Source: Sperchopsis tessellata
Taxonomy: Eukaryota; Arthropoda; Insecta; Coleoptera; Hydrophilidae
DNA length: 30,237 nucleotides
Assembly: GCA_033557685.1 (NCBI GenBank)
Contig: JAWQRN010000397.1
Span: 1-30,237 of the forward strand
Reading direction: 5' to 3'
Positions 1-10,650 of the stretch are shown piece after piece; the stretch's first letter is position 1; every line of letters begins with the position of its first letter. The notes under the pieces were generated by a model. It made no database searches, was not told the origin of the DNA, and saw nothing but the letters and a program-made list of their open reading frames with translations. Both the position numbers and the translations under genes were made by a program.

Positions 1-94
1 ACTATAAATTCTCTCTGATACTTTGAGATGGTACTTCTTTACTCTAAAAGATAGCAGCATTAGCGCTTAAAGCCATAAACGTGGTTATTTATTG

Positions 95-118
95 TTCTAT
101 ATATATATATATATATGT
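95..118. repeat. AT dinucleotide microsatellite
   Basis: A short run of alternating T and A, about eight TA units, followed by TGTG. No other function is visible. Confidence 0.8.
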
Positions 119-214
119 GTTAGTACGAATGCTTTCGTGGGTGTAGTATGCAGCAGATGATTTCTAGTTTTATCCCACGTATGTGCTTCTTCGTTCTGAG
201 AAAAACGAGCTTTT

Positions 215-285
215 TTATAAGCTTTCGGCTGATATCCTTCGGCCTTCAACAGATCGGTTAGTCAGAGACATAGCGAGCGAATGAC
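215..285 (+). repeat. Left part of a fold-back MITE copy, interrupted
   Basis: The stretch from AGCTTTCGGCTGATATCC through GGTTAGTCAGAGACATAGCG to GAATGACT closely matches the left arm of the complete fold-back element at 15766-16393. The match stops at about 285 and resumes at about 1014 (TCAAGTGATTGACT). The copy therefore appears to be split by the LINE fragment that lies between. The second arm of this copy was not found. Confidence 0.7.
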
Positions 286-1013
286 TTACAATGATTTTTG
301 ACTTGAAAATATGTATTGTTAATAACTTAAGTATATACAATTCATGTGTTTCCTATTTTCCCTACTTTGATAGTTAGCTAAGTAATTCACCTAATCTAAA
401 ATAGTTCCTAGGATGATACAATGGTCAATATATTATTAGGTAAAACAACAGTTTAGGTGTAATTATTAGGTAAAAGTATGTACAAAATAACTAAACCAAT
501 CTACTGATATTTTAATTAACCAAGGTCTTCACCGGGGTTGTCTCTGCTTTGAAACTGGGCACATCCTTCTGGTTGGTTCTAGATAAATCTCCTCTGCGAC
601 AGGCAATTTTGAATTCGAAAAGGCCCGTTTTCTCTTGTGTAGGCTGCAAACTCTCAGGTGAATGGCTCCTCTCTCAGTTTCAGGTGGTAGAAACTCTCCC
701 CTTGTCCTCAGGAACTTAGATTGGGTCGTCTCAATCCTCTTCATCTCGGTGTCACTGATGCAGCTCCATACTTGGCATCCATAGGTCAAGGTTGGTCTTA
801 TGTAGGCCTTGTAGAACCTCATCTTCTTCAGGCTCATCCTCGACCTTCTGTTGATGATTGGATATATAATCCTCGTTGATATCGATACCTTGGTCCTGTA
901 TCTTCTCCAACTGTTCCTTTAAATTGAGTCTGCTGTCAAGTGTCACTCCTAGATGTTCCTTTATTCAAGTTTATTATCCATAAATATCGGTGGCTGGTAG
1001 TTTTCACTTTCAT
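286..1013 (-). pseudogene. Jockey-like non-LTR retrotransposon RT fragment
   Basis: Read on the minus strand, this is the C-terminal part of a non-LTR reverse transcriptase, past the catalytic core. About 985-960 gives YQPPIFMDNK, then after a frameshift GVTLDSRLNLKEQL (near 945-905), the usual 'YLGV.LD..L' step of jockey-type elements. A second frame (837-529) gives FYKAYIRPTLTYGCQVWS and then an IETTQSKFLR block, the typical 'Y...I.P.L.YG...W' thumb region. At least two frameshifts and internal stops make it dead. Positions 286-528 are AT-rich, carry no coding signal, and may be the element's 3' UTR. It sits inside a MITE copy whose halves flank it, so it inserted after the MITE. Only the 3' part is present, as expected of 5'-truncated LINE insertions. 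Confidence 0.8.
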
Positions 1014-1115
1014 TGGTCAAGTGATTGACTTATTATTCTCTGCTACTGTACCCTGCGTAGTGATTAGTGAGTTTGGTGTAAGCGTGTGTTGTGATTGGCG
1101 CATTCTGTATTAATG
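1014..1115 (+). repeat. Second part of the interrupted MITE copy
   Basis: GGTCAAGTGATTGACT, CTCTGCTACTGTACCCTGCG, GTGATTAGTGAGTTTGG and GTGATTGGCGCATTC follow the order of the 15766-16393 element from about 15880 to 15970. Similarity fades after 1115. Confidence 0.7.
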
Positions 1116-1231
1116 GCTCGCTGTATGGCAAATCTTTATAGCTGTTGAGCAAAAATATTTTCTTTAGAGTTTATATTTCTTCGTTGCCATGTTTTAACAC
1201 GAAATACTAAGATATTCAATACCGACTGTAG

Positions 1232-2345
1232 TTGAGCTGGATGGTGATGTATCTTACATTTACCGGTTCGTATTTGTTGGTTTCCTGTATACTTAGTAAT
1301 CTGCGATTGGGGTTGGATCTGCAGATGAATCTCCGCGGTGAACTGGTAGCTCTGACCGTCAGTAGTAACTTATTTGGTATTAAGCTAGACGAGGGATTAT
1401 CTTTTGTATTTCATATTTTAAATCTTAACAAAAGGCTAAATTCCGGTATATATGCTCTACGAACTCTGGGAGACATTATTGGTCTGGATACTTTGAGGAT
1501 GGTCTTCTTCTCAAATTTAGAAAGCTTGCTTCAATATGGCGTTCCGTTTTGGAGAGGCTCCCTAGGATTGAAGTAATATTTAGGACTCAAAAGAGGTAAA
1601 TGAGTGCAATGTTTTGGGTAGATTTGAGTCAAGCAGAAATGTATTTCTACCACACCAAATATTTAAGCTTCATTCCATCTTCATTTTTTCGATGCTAATA
1701 TATGTTTTCCAAAAACCGAGTCCATTCGATCGTAGTTCATACATGCATGACGACAACACGGGAAATAAAAATGATATAATTCTTCTAATCTCCTAATTCC
1801 GTAAGGAAGTACATCAACAGTACGTTTTGCTGATGGAGTTTCTAAAATCATTGACTATTGAAATATAAGTTAACCGTTAGCCGTTATTATCAATTATTTG
1901 ATCGTAAAAGACTTATGAGCAATGATCCCAAAAACAAACCTCAATTATTAAAAAAGAAGTACAGTACATTTTATCAAGCAATAGTTCTAGGTTATAAGTT
2001 ACCAAGAGAAGTTGTAGCAGTTGGTGGCGAATACGCTTACAAGAAAGCTCTTAAAAAACTTTTACTTACAAACGTTTTTTATTCTCTTACTGAATTTGAG
2101 CAAGTTCTTGATAACGCATGCATTTTCATATTATATTCTAGTTGGTTAATGTGGAGCATCTCGTTGTCAATTTGATTATTTGTTAGATTTTGATATAGCT
2201 AGTTTACCGTGCTTTATGGATAACTTGGTGTGTAATGTTTGATCTGTAAAGTTTGTGTATTTGTAAGACTGCATCTTATTTTTGTATATTTATGTATTAT
2301 TCACACCCTCTGGGCCTATTGAATAAAATTTATTATTATTATTAA
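1232..2345 (+). pseudogene. Jockey/CR1-type LINE, 3' end with TTA-repeat tail
   Basis: The plus strand encodes the end of a non-LTR reverse transcriptase ORF2. Recognisable blocks in order are FGIKLDEGLSFVFHILNLN ('LGI.LD..L.W..HI', 1370-1430), LNSGIYALRTLGDI, LLQYGVPFWRGS (1525-1560), RTQKR (about 1585), IFKLHSIFIFSMLIYVFQ and DNTGNKND (about 1755, the 'YNTRNK' motif), and finally YKLPREVV and KALKKLLLTNVFYSLTEF (2045-2100), the usual ORF2 C-terminus. These lie in different frames with stops between, so the copy is inactive. The 3' UTR ends near 2345 in GAATAAAATTTATTATTATT, the short A+T-repeat tail normal for jockey/CR1 elements. No catalytic YADD is present, so this is a 5'-truncated insertion. 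Confidence 0.85.
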
Positions 2346-3390
2346 ATCTTTTCAAATGTACAAATAAGATAAATATTAATAAAACTATAATAACATATTT
2401 ACTTTATTACTTACCTATTGTAAAATACTTTATATTCCAGCACAACTCATGAAGCAATAATGACAGCAATGCTTAAACTTGTACATAGACGGTTTTCAGT
2501 CGCAGATAAAATGGAAATGACGTATTTGGTTATCACTTAACACCTCAAAAGTCTCAATAACGAGAAATATGTTATTTGCTTTTCACTCAAAATAAAATTA
2601 ATATTAAGCTACATTATTCACTCTGAATGGCATTTTGGTCACAGTTGGTACTTATGTATAAAAGTTGATTAAAAATGATTTTCAGAACACATGTATGAAA
2701 ATAATAGAGAGTAGTTTATATTTCATAGCCCAGTAATTCCGCCTCTTTTATGTGCTACGATGTCCTTTGGAATTTTGAGGGCGCCGAGAAACACCTCAAA
2801 AATACAAGTACATACACAAAGTTCATATATATTATCTTCATTGAAACAGTGATCATGCCATTAACACCTAATGTAGTTTACGAACTTAGTTATCAGTAGA
2901 GGTTCTCTATCTTCAAATCTGGTAATTGGTATCATAAGTAGGACGATTCTGATTATCTCACAGTGTTTATGTATGTTAGTGATGCACAGTGGACCGGAAA
3001 TTGGAGTCACCGGCCAAAATTCTGCAATTTTTCAGATGAACTACATGTAAGCAGGGAAACTTAAAAAAAAGCACAGAAAATCTTCAAAAAGGATTTGTTA
3101 TAGGGGTGGAAAATATTATATGCATAGAAAATTTTAAAACTTCGGTGATATATTCAATGTGTGACCAAAAATACAGAAAAAAATATTAAAAAATTGCAAA
3201 TGGGGTGAAACATTTTTAAAAATTTGTGGATGCATTTAATTTATGACTACGATTTAAGAAAACATTAAAAGAAAATCAAAAAAAATTAAACTAGAGTTTA
3301 TTACCAGAGATGGAAAATTATGAATATAGACAATTAAACAAAATTTGAGATGGTTTTTATTTTTAACCAGTATTATACGAATAATATTTA
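2346..3390. other. AT-rich region without a recognisable gene
   Basis: No coding signal was recognised. Between 3060 and 3340 there are about three loosely similar, A-rich segments of roughly 100 bp (GGGGTGGAAAATATTA, GGGGTGAAACATTTTT, AGAGATGGAAAATTATG). They could be a degenerate tandem repeat or the 3' flank of the mobile-element gene relic that begins at 3390. Confidence 0.4.
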
Positions 3391-5284
3391 AACATCAAGA
3401 TCATCGTCATCATCACCATCGTCATCATAATCATCATCTTATCATCATCGGCAGTTTCACTGGTTACATCTGGATCGGGAGTCCTAAATGGTTCATTTAT
3501 TGTTCCTAAGTCAGAATATAGAAGGTTTAAAGCATCCTTGGGCAACTTATATACTGTTTTTTTTTTAGGTAAAGCTCTCATACTTGTACTTAAAGGATCA
3601 GATGATGTTAAAATAGCACAGATTAAATCTTCATTGTTTGATATTCTACAATTTTTTTCTAGTGTGTTTCTCTCTATAAAACTTCAAATCTTTATCCGCG
3701 CTTCTTTCGACAATTGCCCTTTAGATAACATTTATATGGAAATAACTTGTGCCCTATGTATCAAAACTTTATGGAAGCTTTCCGGCATATAAAACCATGG
3801 ATATTCTGTCACTAAAAGACTAAGTGTTTCTTTTTCATTAATATTGAATTTTACCTCGTTCATATTATATCCAGATGACATGCTATTCAATATCACGAAA
3901 CACCTATAAATCAAATTTTATGCCCGTAATTCCTGGTGATAATGAAAGGTTTTTGGAAAAGTTCCTGCTCCTCCAGGTCGTACTTTATCTACCATTAAAC
4001 CCATTTTTCCAGCAAACCCTTTTTGGATTTTGGTTTTTCTTGTTTTTACGCTAACCTGTTTTTCTATGCCTCATTTCTGCCATTGTTGAGTATGTAAGAA
4101 CTATGATAAATGCAAGAATATATACGTGAAGATTTGACAGCCTAAAATTCACAGCAATGATATCTATATCTCTTTGAACGACCTTTTCAATAACGTTCAT
4201 CTTCTTGGAGATAACACCATTGTGACGAGCTGGTGGTAGTTATGGGATTACAAACTCTACCATCAACCATGGTAAATAAAAGTTGATAAGTGCTTTTAAT
4301 GCCATTTACGGAAACATTAGCTTCGGACAGTAACAATTTAATTTAGTCGTTAATATAATTGAATTCTTGTTGAGATACCTAGATATTTTCTTTTACAAAT
4401 TAAATTCGAATAGGCCTACAATATCTTGGAGATGATGGTCTAGGGTTCGGCCAGATATTTTTTCCCCTAAAGTAGTTTTAATTAGCATCTGTATTTGTTC
4501 CATTGATGGTATAAAAATATCGGAATCACCCATACTTTGAGACTTCTAAAATATTGGATTGTATTATCTATGTCTGCAGATTCCATTAATCTCCCATTCC
4601 GAAATTAACACAATATTGTTAAGATATTCATCAACGATCTTCAATACTTCCTCGTGCGATTCGATGATGTGTGAAGCCGTGTAATCGAGAAGGTTTTAAA
4701 GTTTTACTTTCGCAATCGTTTCATTGATTGTTATTGAGTCTTTGGAAGGATAACACTCATCCTTTGCAGTTCTTACTTTATTATAGAAAGGATATATGTT
4801 CGCCCCATTTTCCTTCGCATAGGCTCTGATTATCAAATATTGGTGCTTGCTGAGTTTGCAGTCTACCAATAGTGATAATACCTGATTATCTGAAAAGTGT
4901 AATAGAAATGTGGGTTAAACACATCTACGTCTCCAAACTTTTCGTATCTTAAGAGCGTGAGTAGGGATGGTTTCAGTTGCCTCCTTTATCAGTTTTACAG
5001 CGTTTTGTTGTCCTGTTGACCGTAATTTCATTGTCGTCTCATGGGGAAGCTCTAGAGTCGTTATTATTTTCAAAAGTTCTGCGGTTTTTCTTCTTTTTCG
5101 TCTTTCGATAGAGTGGTAGTCTTTAATACGACGACCATGGCTACCTTGAGAACTAGATGCTGTTACTTCAAGAAGATCCGGTGATTTTGTTATCAAAACA
5201 CCTTTGTTTAACCATTCCCAGTATTTTTTTGAAAATCACATTTCGAAAATGTCCCTTCTCGTAAAACTTCTTCGTGCACCCATT
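3390..5284 (-). pseudogene. Decayed gene of an unnamed repetitive arthropod protein family
   Basis: Minus-strand blocks, N- to C-terminal: MGARRSFTRRDIFEM (5284-5240); LLEVTASSSQGSHGRRIKDY and SIERRKRRKTAELLK (5190-5090); NQVLSLLVDCKLSKHQYLII (about 4885-4825); YPWFYMPESFHKVLIH (about 3800-3755); LICAILTSSDPL (about 3630-3595) and KLPKDALNLLYSDLG (3545-3500). The last part matches the end of a protein family that I recall as multicopy and annotated only as 'uncharacterized' in aphids and other invertebrates. That distribution suggests a mobile-element protein, which is inference. Several stops and frameshifts interrupt it. After ETADDD, one extra base shifts an aspartate-rich tail (DDDYDDDGDDDDLDV then stop, near 3440-3390) into a Met-rich frame. 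TTTTCAG before 4884 could be a splice acceptor for a very short intron. No catalytic residues could be assigned. Confidence 0.6.
3398..3450. repeat. CAT/ATG trinucleotide-rich tract
   Basis: An imperfect CAT-repeat tract on the plus strand (GATGAT on the minus). It corresponds to the poly-aspartate tail of the gene relic described for 3390-5284 and is not an independent microsatellite. Confidence 0.7.
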
Positions 5285-5439
5285 ACTGCGAATTGTTTGT
5301 ACAGAATACTGATTTTTAATTTACTATTGAGTGAATCAGTAACTACATAACGAAACAATGATTGCAGAGTGAATTTTAATGCACGGACTAAAAATCTTGC
5401 CAGACATGTAAGATACATGAATTCGCCCGCCTATATAAA

Positions 5440-6090
5440 ACGTCACCATGTGGAAGGGGTCAAATAGGGGTAGCTATCTTTTTTGAGAAAATCTTATAAA
5501 CACTTGTAATAATAGTTCCTCAAAAAAATTCCGCGCTAACTACAATTCAAATTTTTAAAAGTCTAATTAAAGTTAGGTCTTACGTTAAATGCTTGTCCAA
5601 GAACACGGTCACAAATATCACTATAAAACAAAACTATGTATACATAATTTTCAATTTGTTTTCAATAGTTTGAGTCTACTTATAGGCCGTTAAGTGGTTG
5701 CACAAAATTAGAAACGTAATCACAAAACAATATAAAAGTGTTGCAGTTCGAACTAGCCAACTATTTGCCCCAAGTTTTGGAAACAAAATGAGTATGGACA
5801 ACGTGCTGTTATCGCATGCCGTTTCCCACCCCAAAACTACCTGAGAGGGTTATTGTGTTAATTTATAGAAGGTTTATTATGTTGCCTTTCCTGTACCAAA
5901 ATACCAGGGCTATATTAGAAACTTGTACAAATTTGAGTTTTCGCCGGTGGTTACGATTTCTGGCTCCCTGTGTGATGGTAAAAAAGAACTACGTTAATAT
6001 ATGTATATATTTACTCACTTAATAAATTTGAAATTACATGCAAGATATTAAATTAAATAGATTAAAACATGGAGATGTGATTTAGCAAAA
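5440..6090. other. 3' flank of LRR gene 1; possible polyadenylation signal
   Basis: No gene was recognised. On the minus strand an AATAAA hexamer (plus-strand TTTATT at 5873-5878) lies about 215 nt after the stop codon of the LRR gene at 6091, a plausible poly(A) signal. The rest is unassigned AT-rich sequence, perhaps including the 5' flank of the mobile-element relic ending at 5284. Confidence 0.35.
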
Positions 6091-6836
6091 TTAGTCAAAT
6101 CGCATACAGTGGTTTTGCAACCTTTCTCTTGAGCCAGACACACCATCGAAGAATAATTTAGTAACTTCAATGTCAATATTTTCTGAACAATTTGAAGATT
6201 TTACTGGAAATGCGCACACAGGAACTGTATGGTCAGTGCAAAATTTAGTTTTTACCAATGATGCATCGTGAGTGTTCAACCATGACACGATGCGATGCAT
6301 GCAAGGACAAGACAATGGATTACCATCCATAGTAAAGACTTCAACAATCGTTTTGTTTAACAACTTTTCAGGAAGAAAATTTAGTCTGTTGCCATTTATT
6401 TGTAGATCCCTAATGAAGATTTTGTCGTTGAATATGTGTTCGCTTAAAGTACTTATTTTATTGAAAGCCAGACCTAGAAACTCTAAATGGGTCAATCCTT
6501 CGAAGGCTTTTGCTTGAATATTTGTTATTTCGTTGAAATTAAAGTTTATTCTTTTTACGTTTGGTGTGTGTTGAAAGGCTTTTCTTGGTATTGTACGAAT
6601 TTTGTTATTTTGAAACTCTAGTAGTTCTATGGATGTCGAGTTGATAAACCAGTCTCTATTCCAATATTCAATGTTGTTTCCATTGAGGTATACCTGTGTC
6701 AAATTTTGTATGTCAGCTAAGGCTTGCTCTTGTATTACATCTATTTTGTTGTCGCTTAGGCGTAGTCTTTCGATGGGCAGTGCGTTGAAGACATCTCTAG
6801 GAATTTCAGCGATGTTGCTGTATGTAATGGTTACAT
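6091..6836 (-). CDS. LRR gene 1, terminal exon: repeats and C-cap of a secreted LRR protein
   Basis: This exon supplies 247 residues plus the last two bases of a split codon. It begins after a polypyrimidine tract ending TTTTTTTAG, with the acceptor AG at 6838-6837. Joining to exon 1 (12518-12863) is phase 1 and gives PSLT-D-VTITYSN without a break, for a total of about 363 residues. It holds about seven extracellular-type LRRs with the 'LxxLxLxxNxI..I...AF' pattern. Examples are IERLRLSDNKIDVI, LTQVYLNGNNIEYW, IELLEFQNNKIRTIPRKAF and LEFLGLAFNKIS. The end is NPLSCPC...C...C...C, a C-terminal LRR cap. There is no transmembrane segment or GPI-type tail, so I infer secretion. Such domains mediate protein-protein contact; the ligand is unknown. 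The paralogue at 25790-26955 shares EYWNRDWF and RTIPRKAF. The reading frame is intact. Confidence 0.85.
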
Positions 6837-6934
6837 CTAAAAAAAAAAACATTATTTACTCTTTATATATGAACTACTACGCTATAAGGATGTTTACTAT
6901 TGTTTTACAAAGTAAAATATATTGTTTTCCCAGA

Positions 6935-7096
6935 AAGTTTTTATTTTACTTCATACTGCGACCGGTTTCCACCACACTAGGTCATTCTGAAGTTAAACAG
7001 TATAATTATTAGCGACTTGTAAAACAATTAATTATAACAGCATTCCTCCCTTTATGTGTTAGTGACAATAACTAACTAACTGGTGCCGCCAGACCT
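6935..7096 (-). repeat. Left inverted terminal repeat of a PLE, hammerhead-like
   Basis: Read on the minus strand it runs GGCACCAGTTAGTTAG ... TGTCACTAAC ... GAATGACCTAGTGTGG, then TGGAAACCGGTCGCAG. It is an inverted copy of 8401-8565 and brackets the PLE body. The order ACC(A/G)GTTAG, stem-loop, GACC...GGTG, GAAACCGGTC resembles the hammerhead ribozyme core flanks described for PLE pseudo-LTRs. The CUGAUGA box is degenerate here. Confidence 0.65.
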
Positions 7097-7139
7097 ACCA
7101 ACTGCAGAATAAAAAATTGGCTTTAATTGTAAATAGGGG

Positions 7140-8400
7140 ATTTTAAGTGAAACTGTGGGATTCGTGAATGTTAAGAATAGGACAAGATCAACTGCTGAGA
7201 TATATCGCTGAGGTTATATGGCCCTACGAAATGTTGTATCTTACAAAGGCTCATATGCTCATAGACTTATTATTTTCCTAAAGAGAGACTCAAAGGCTTC
7301 AATCTTACTGTCAGTGCCTCAAGTAATTTTAAGGTCGATGATAGCCTCCCTTCTGATGGTCTCCTTGGTTTAAGTAATCTTTTCACTACCTATACCACTG
7401 TCAGAATGACGTGAATCTCATTGATGACCTCCTGTCTAGAAGTGATGCATCCGACGAGGAGGTTGTTTGTAAAATGAACTGCTTATACGTCACATTAAAG
7501 CAGAATTTCTTCTTATTTAAGGGTAATGTTTATGAACAGCCCAAAAGCTTGTCCATGTAATGCAACCTCGGTCCCTTACTCTCTGAAATCTTAATTGGTT
7601 ATTTAGAAGAGCGTCTCTTCAGTATGAGTAACATCCACATTGAGTCTATAAAGTTTTGGGTAAGATACGCTGACGAAATTGTTTGCACTGTACTTGGTGT
7701 CATTAATACCCGTAATCCGAATTCGACCTTCACTGAAGATGGACAATAATTTTAAACTTGAAATTTTCAGAATAACAGACTCATACAGACCATTCAATAC
7801 TCTAGGAACCATAAACTTGTTTTCTTCAATTCTCTTTTTCATCGCTTGTTCTCGATCCCTTTGTCAAATGGCTACTATATCCCTATTTTTTTGAAGGGCC
7901 TATTATAGGAAATTAAAAAAAATATATTTTCCAATATCTTTGTTATCCAGTTTCTCAGGCCTCTCCTAGCATTTACAATTCAATCCCTTTCCGTGTTAAT
8001 TTCCTACAATATGGCAAAAAGAGCATTTCAAGAGGACTGCAAAATCATCTTCCGTCCTGGTAGAACTCTACATAACATACAAGTAAAACACAAAGCTCAG
8101 CTTCGCCCCAAAAACAATACTGGGTGTATCACCGTTCTGTAAGTATAGAGCGGAAGATATTGGATAAACTGGACGCTCCTTTAACATACGATATAATGAA
8201 CACCTTCGCTTCATAAAATACGTGACTGATGACTCTAGCTTTTTCAGACGTGCCCTGCAGTCATGAACCCAATACTAAAAACCCTATAATCCTTTATAGA
8301 TATTCCAAGGGTAAAAAATTGAATTTTGCAGAATATTCTTAACCTTAAAGAATTCCACAATTTCAACTCCAATGTCATATTTAAAATCGACACCAAAAAG
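7140..8400 (+). mobile_element. Penelope-like element body (RT plus GIY-YIG), degenerate
   Basis: The plus strand encodes a decayed PLE polyprotein. Blocks in order: SNLFTT (about 7370, the 'SLFTN' motif); KQNFFLFKGNVYEQPKSLSM (7500-7558); LGPLLSEILIGYLEERLFS; FWVRYADEIVC (7650-7685, YADE in place of the YVDD/YADD catalytic box); a thumb-like region continuing from FKLEIFRITDSYRPFNTLG; then TGRSFNIRYNEHLRFIK (about 8172-8220) from the GIY-YIG endonuclease, and a C-terminal tail to about 8395. Frames change several times and stops occur, so it is inactive. PLEs are retroelements with RT followed by GIY-YIG nuclease. The order here is correct and nearly complete, and inverted repeats lie at both ends. 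Confidence 0.8.
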
Positions 8401-8565
8401 GTGGCACCGGTTAGTTTGTGTTGTTGCTGTCACTAACTCCCAGAGGTGGGAATGCGGTTTTATTTAATTATTTTGTAAGCCGCCAATTAGTGTATTATAA
8501 TTAGCTTGATAATGACCTTGTGTCTTTGAAACCGGTCACATTATGATGTAAAATTAAGGCTTGAA
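8401..8565 (+). repeat. Right terminal repeat of the PLE, hammerhead-like
   Basis: GGCACCGGTTAGTTTGTG ... TGTCACTAACT ... TTGATAATGACCTTGTG, then TTTGAAACCGGTCACATT. It matches the minus-strand copy at 6935-7096. ACCGG(T) near 8406 can pair with (A)CCGGT at 8530-8535 as a hammerhead stem III, and GAAA is retained just before it. The CTGATGA box reads TTGATAATGA. Confidence 0.65.
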
Positions 8566-9060
8566 ACTTGATATTTTTAAGTTATGTTGTGATTATTCAT
8601 TAATATGTATTTAAAAATTTTTGTAAATAAAAATAGTAATGCGTAAGTGAATATTCCTAAATTCACTCCAGGCAGGCAAAGACTCGTATCGACTTCTGGC
8701 ATACATTTAAAAATGCTTACGTCATTATGTTCGTGAAAGCACCTAATTATTTTCGTAGAACATTTTAAGAAAAATGCAATTAACGAACTTTCTATGTTAC
8801 ACTATATTTTATTGTAGAAACAAACAGAAAATTCGCCGGCAACTTAATTGTGCAAAATGAGTTTGTAGTGTTCGAGGCGTTAAGACAAGGAAAAACTGTT
8901 CATGCTCGAGAAAGTTGAAGTGCGTTAAAGAAAAAGAAAGAATAATACTTCAGAACTTTGTAAGGTGATCTAGGAAAAGAGAGATTATAAAGATAATAAA
9001 GGATAAAAAGAAGCTAAAAGGTATACGGCAGAATTACTTAGCAATTAGTAAATAATTTGT
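8566..9060. other. AT-rich spacer between two PLEs
   Basis: No convincing coding block was recognised on either strand. It may hold the unreadable 3' remains of the minus-strand PLE at 9060-10100, whose endonuclease would be expected here. Confidence 0.3.
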
Positions 9061-10100
9061 AGAAGATAAAACGTGAAAAACTGGAAATGGTTAAACAATG
9101 TAGTGAAGGTAATTTGCAAGATAGTTTTAACCTCCAACAAAAAATCATTAGACTAAAGGGGAAACGAGAACAGCCTGTGGAACATAGAGTTGAAAAAGCT
9201 AATTTATGATGCATGGGGTGGTTGGAGTTGAAAGAAATACAATGATTCGAGAGGGTGGTTTTCTATACATATTGAAACTGAAAATTTTATCACTATTTCT
9301 GACAATAGTAAGATCAAAAAAATTCAATCTGGGATATCATTAAGAACCTCGAGTACCCCCTCCCCAGTTCTAGCATTACCAAAAATAATGCAGAAAAATC
9401 ATCATCCACGTACCTAGACCAAAATCAAGATTTTACATGGGTGATACTCGAACTGTAGAGGATTTTTTCTAAATTACTCATAAATTTTTCAGCGAGTAAA
9501 GGACCTATATTACACCATATGAACAAACCTTCTGAAAATACCGTTGATCAAAAGGAAGCTACCACATCTGAGGCCTTGGATTCGGGGAGAAGTTCACTAA
9601 CAAGTGATAAGCATTCAAAACCAGGTACTGAGGTGAAAAAATTGTTTACATCGACATTAAAATATGAACCCAGCAGCTTATAAGAAAATTTAATATTATT
9701 TTTGGCAACATAAGAAGAACAGAAATTAAGGATGATCTTAAGCATCCAATCCAAGAAAAATGCAAGTCTATGGGCCCAGAAACTTTAATACTTTAAGACG
9801 GTTTCATAGGGGTCAGATAATGTTTTTCAATAAAGGAAGTATTACAATAATGAGATGTGACACATCTTCAAATATAGCAGTTGACAGTTGGATTTGATTA
9901 TCTTAAAACCATTTTCAGAGAGTTTCACCTTATTTATCCAAATCAATGGCACAAGAACCTTTCTCAGTCTTGGTGACAAGGAGTTTATAAGTCTTAATTC
10001 TATTTCTAAGGAATAAAATGGCATGACTAAGCGAAGGGGTGGGGTAAGAAAATATTTCAAAAGTTTGCTGCTCGTTTACCTTATGCTGTCAGCTTCTGGA
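9060..10100 (-). mobile_element. Penelope-like reverse transcriptase, degenerate
   Basis: Minus-strand blocks run from high to low coordinate. SENGFKIIKSN (about 9915-9880) and LSDPYETVLK (about 9815-9785) come from the RT N-terminal region. FNVDVNNFFTSVP (about 9660-9620) is the 'DV.SLFTNVP' motif. IGPLLAEKFMSNLEKIL follows at about 9510-9460. FWSRYVDDDF contains the intact YVDD catalytic box at 9412-9401. HPMHHKLAF (about 9215) is from the thumb region. Stops and frameshifts separate these blocks. It runs opposite to the neighbouring PLE at 7140-8400 and is a different subfamily. No GIY-YIG domain was recognised downstream. Confidence 0.75.
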
Positions 10101-10360
10101 GAAGGAAACCTTTAAATAATGTATTCAATGCAGCTCACAATCCGGAAGAGTGGCGCCTGATAAATACGGAACTTTAATCAAAACATGAGTCTGAAAGGCT
10201 CTGAAAACAATTCACTGATATCATAGGAGTAGTTAAAATATCTAGTCCCAGAAATCTGCAGTTGGGGTAGGTCGAAAACAAAAAAAGAACTACTGGTAGG
10301 AGTAACAAAGGGAGTATAAAAGAATGTGGGAATGAATGGGTTAAAATTTATTACATGCAC

Positions 10361-10650
10361 AATCTAGGAAATTTTCTATTTAATTTGAGCAATTACTCAG
10401 ATCCCAAATAGGTAATTGTCACAGAGCCACACAAGAATTTTCTGTACATTGATTCTATTGGAAATATGTCATGGGCCTGATAAAAATCTCCTAACACTAC
10501 ACAGTACCGGGATCCCGACCATTTTTTCCGGTATTAACAAAGCGATTTTAATGCAGAAATACCGGTATTTCGGTAAAATCTTTGAAGGACACAACTAAAA
10601 TTCCAAAAGATTATTATAACCATAGATCTGACTAGAGATATTTTTTAAAA
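10361..10650. other. Intronic sequence without recognisable content
   Basis: No coding or repeat signal was identified, apart from scattered CCGGTATT motifs near 10535-10570. Confidence 0.3.

Noticed and set aside
5816..6022. 68-codon plus-strand open frame downstream of LRR gene 1
   Set aside because: No family resemblance, no flanking splice or regulatory support, and it lies in the probable 3' UTR region.
6272..7012. Plus-strand open frames over the LRR exon
   Set aside because: They are antisense shadows of the LRR coding exon. The minus-strand frame has clear LRR periodicity and splice sites.
7603..7842. Minus-strand open frame that at first looked like an RTE 'YADD' region
   Set aside because: The plus strand in the same place reads as a continuous series of Penelope RT motifs (KQNFFLF, RYADE) leading into GIY-YIG. 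The minus-strand resemblance is weaker and isolated.
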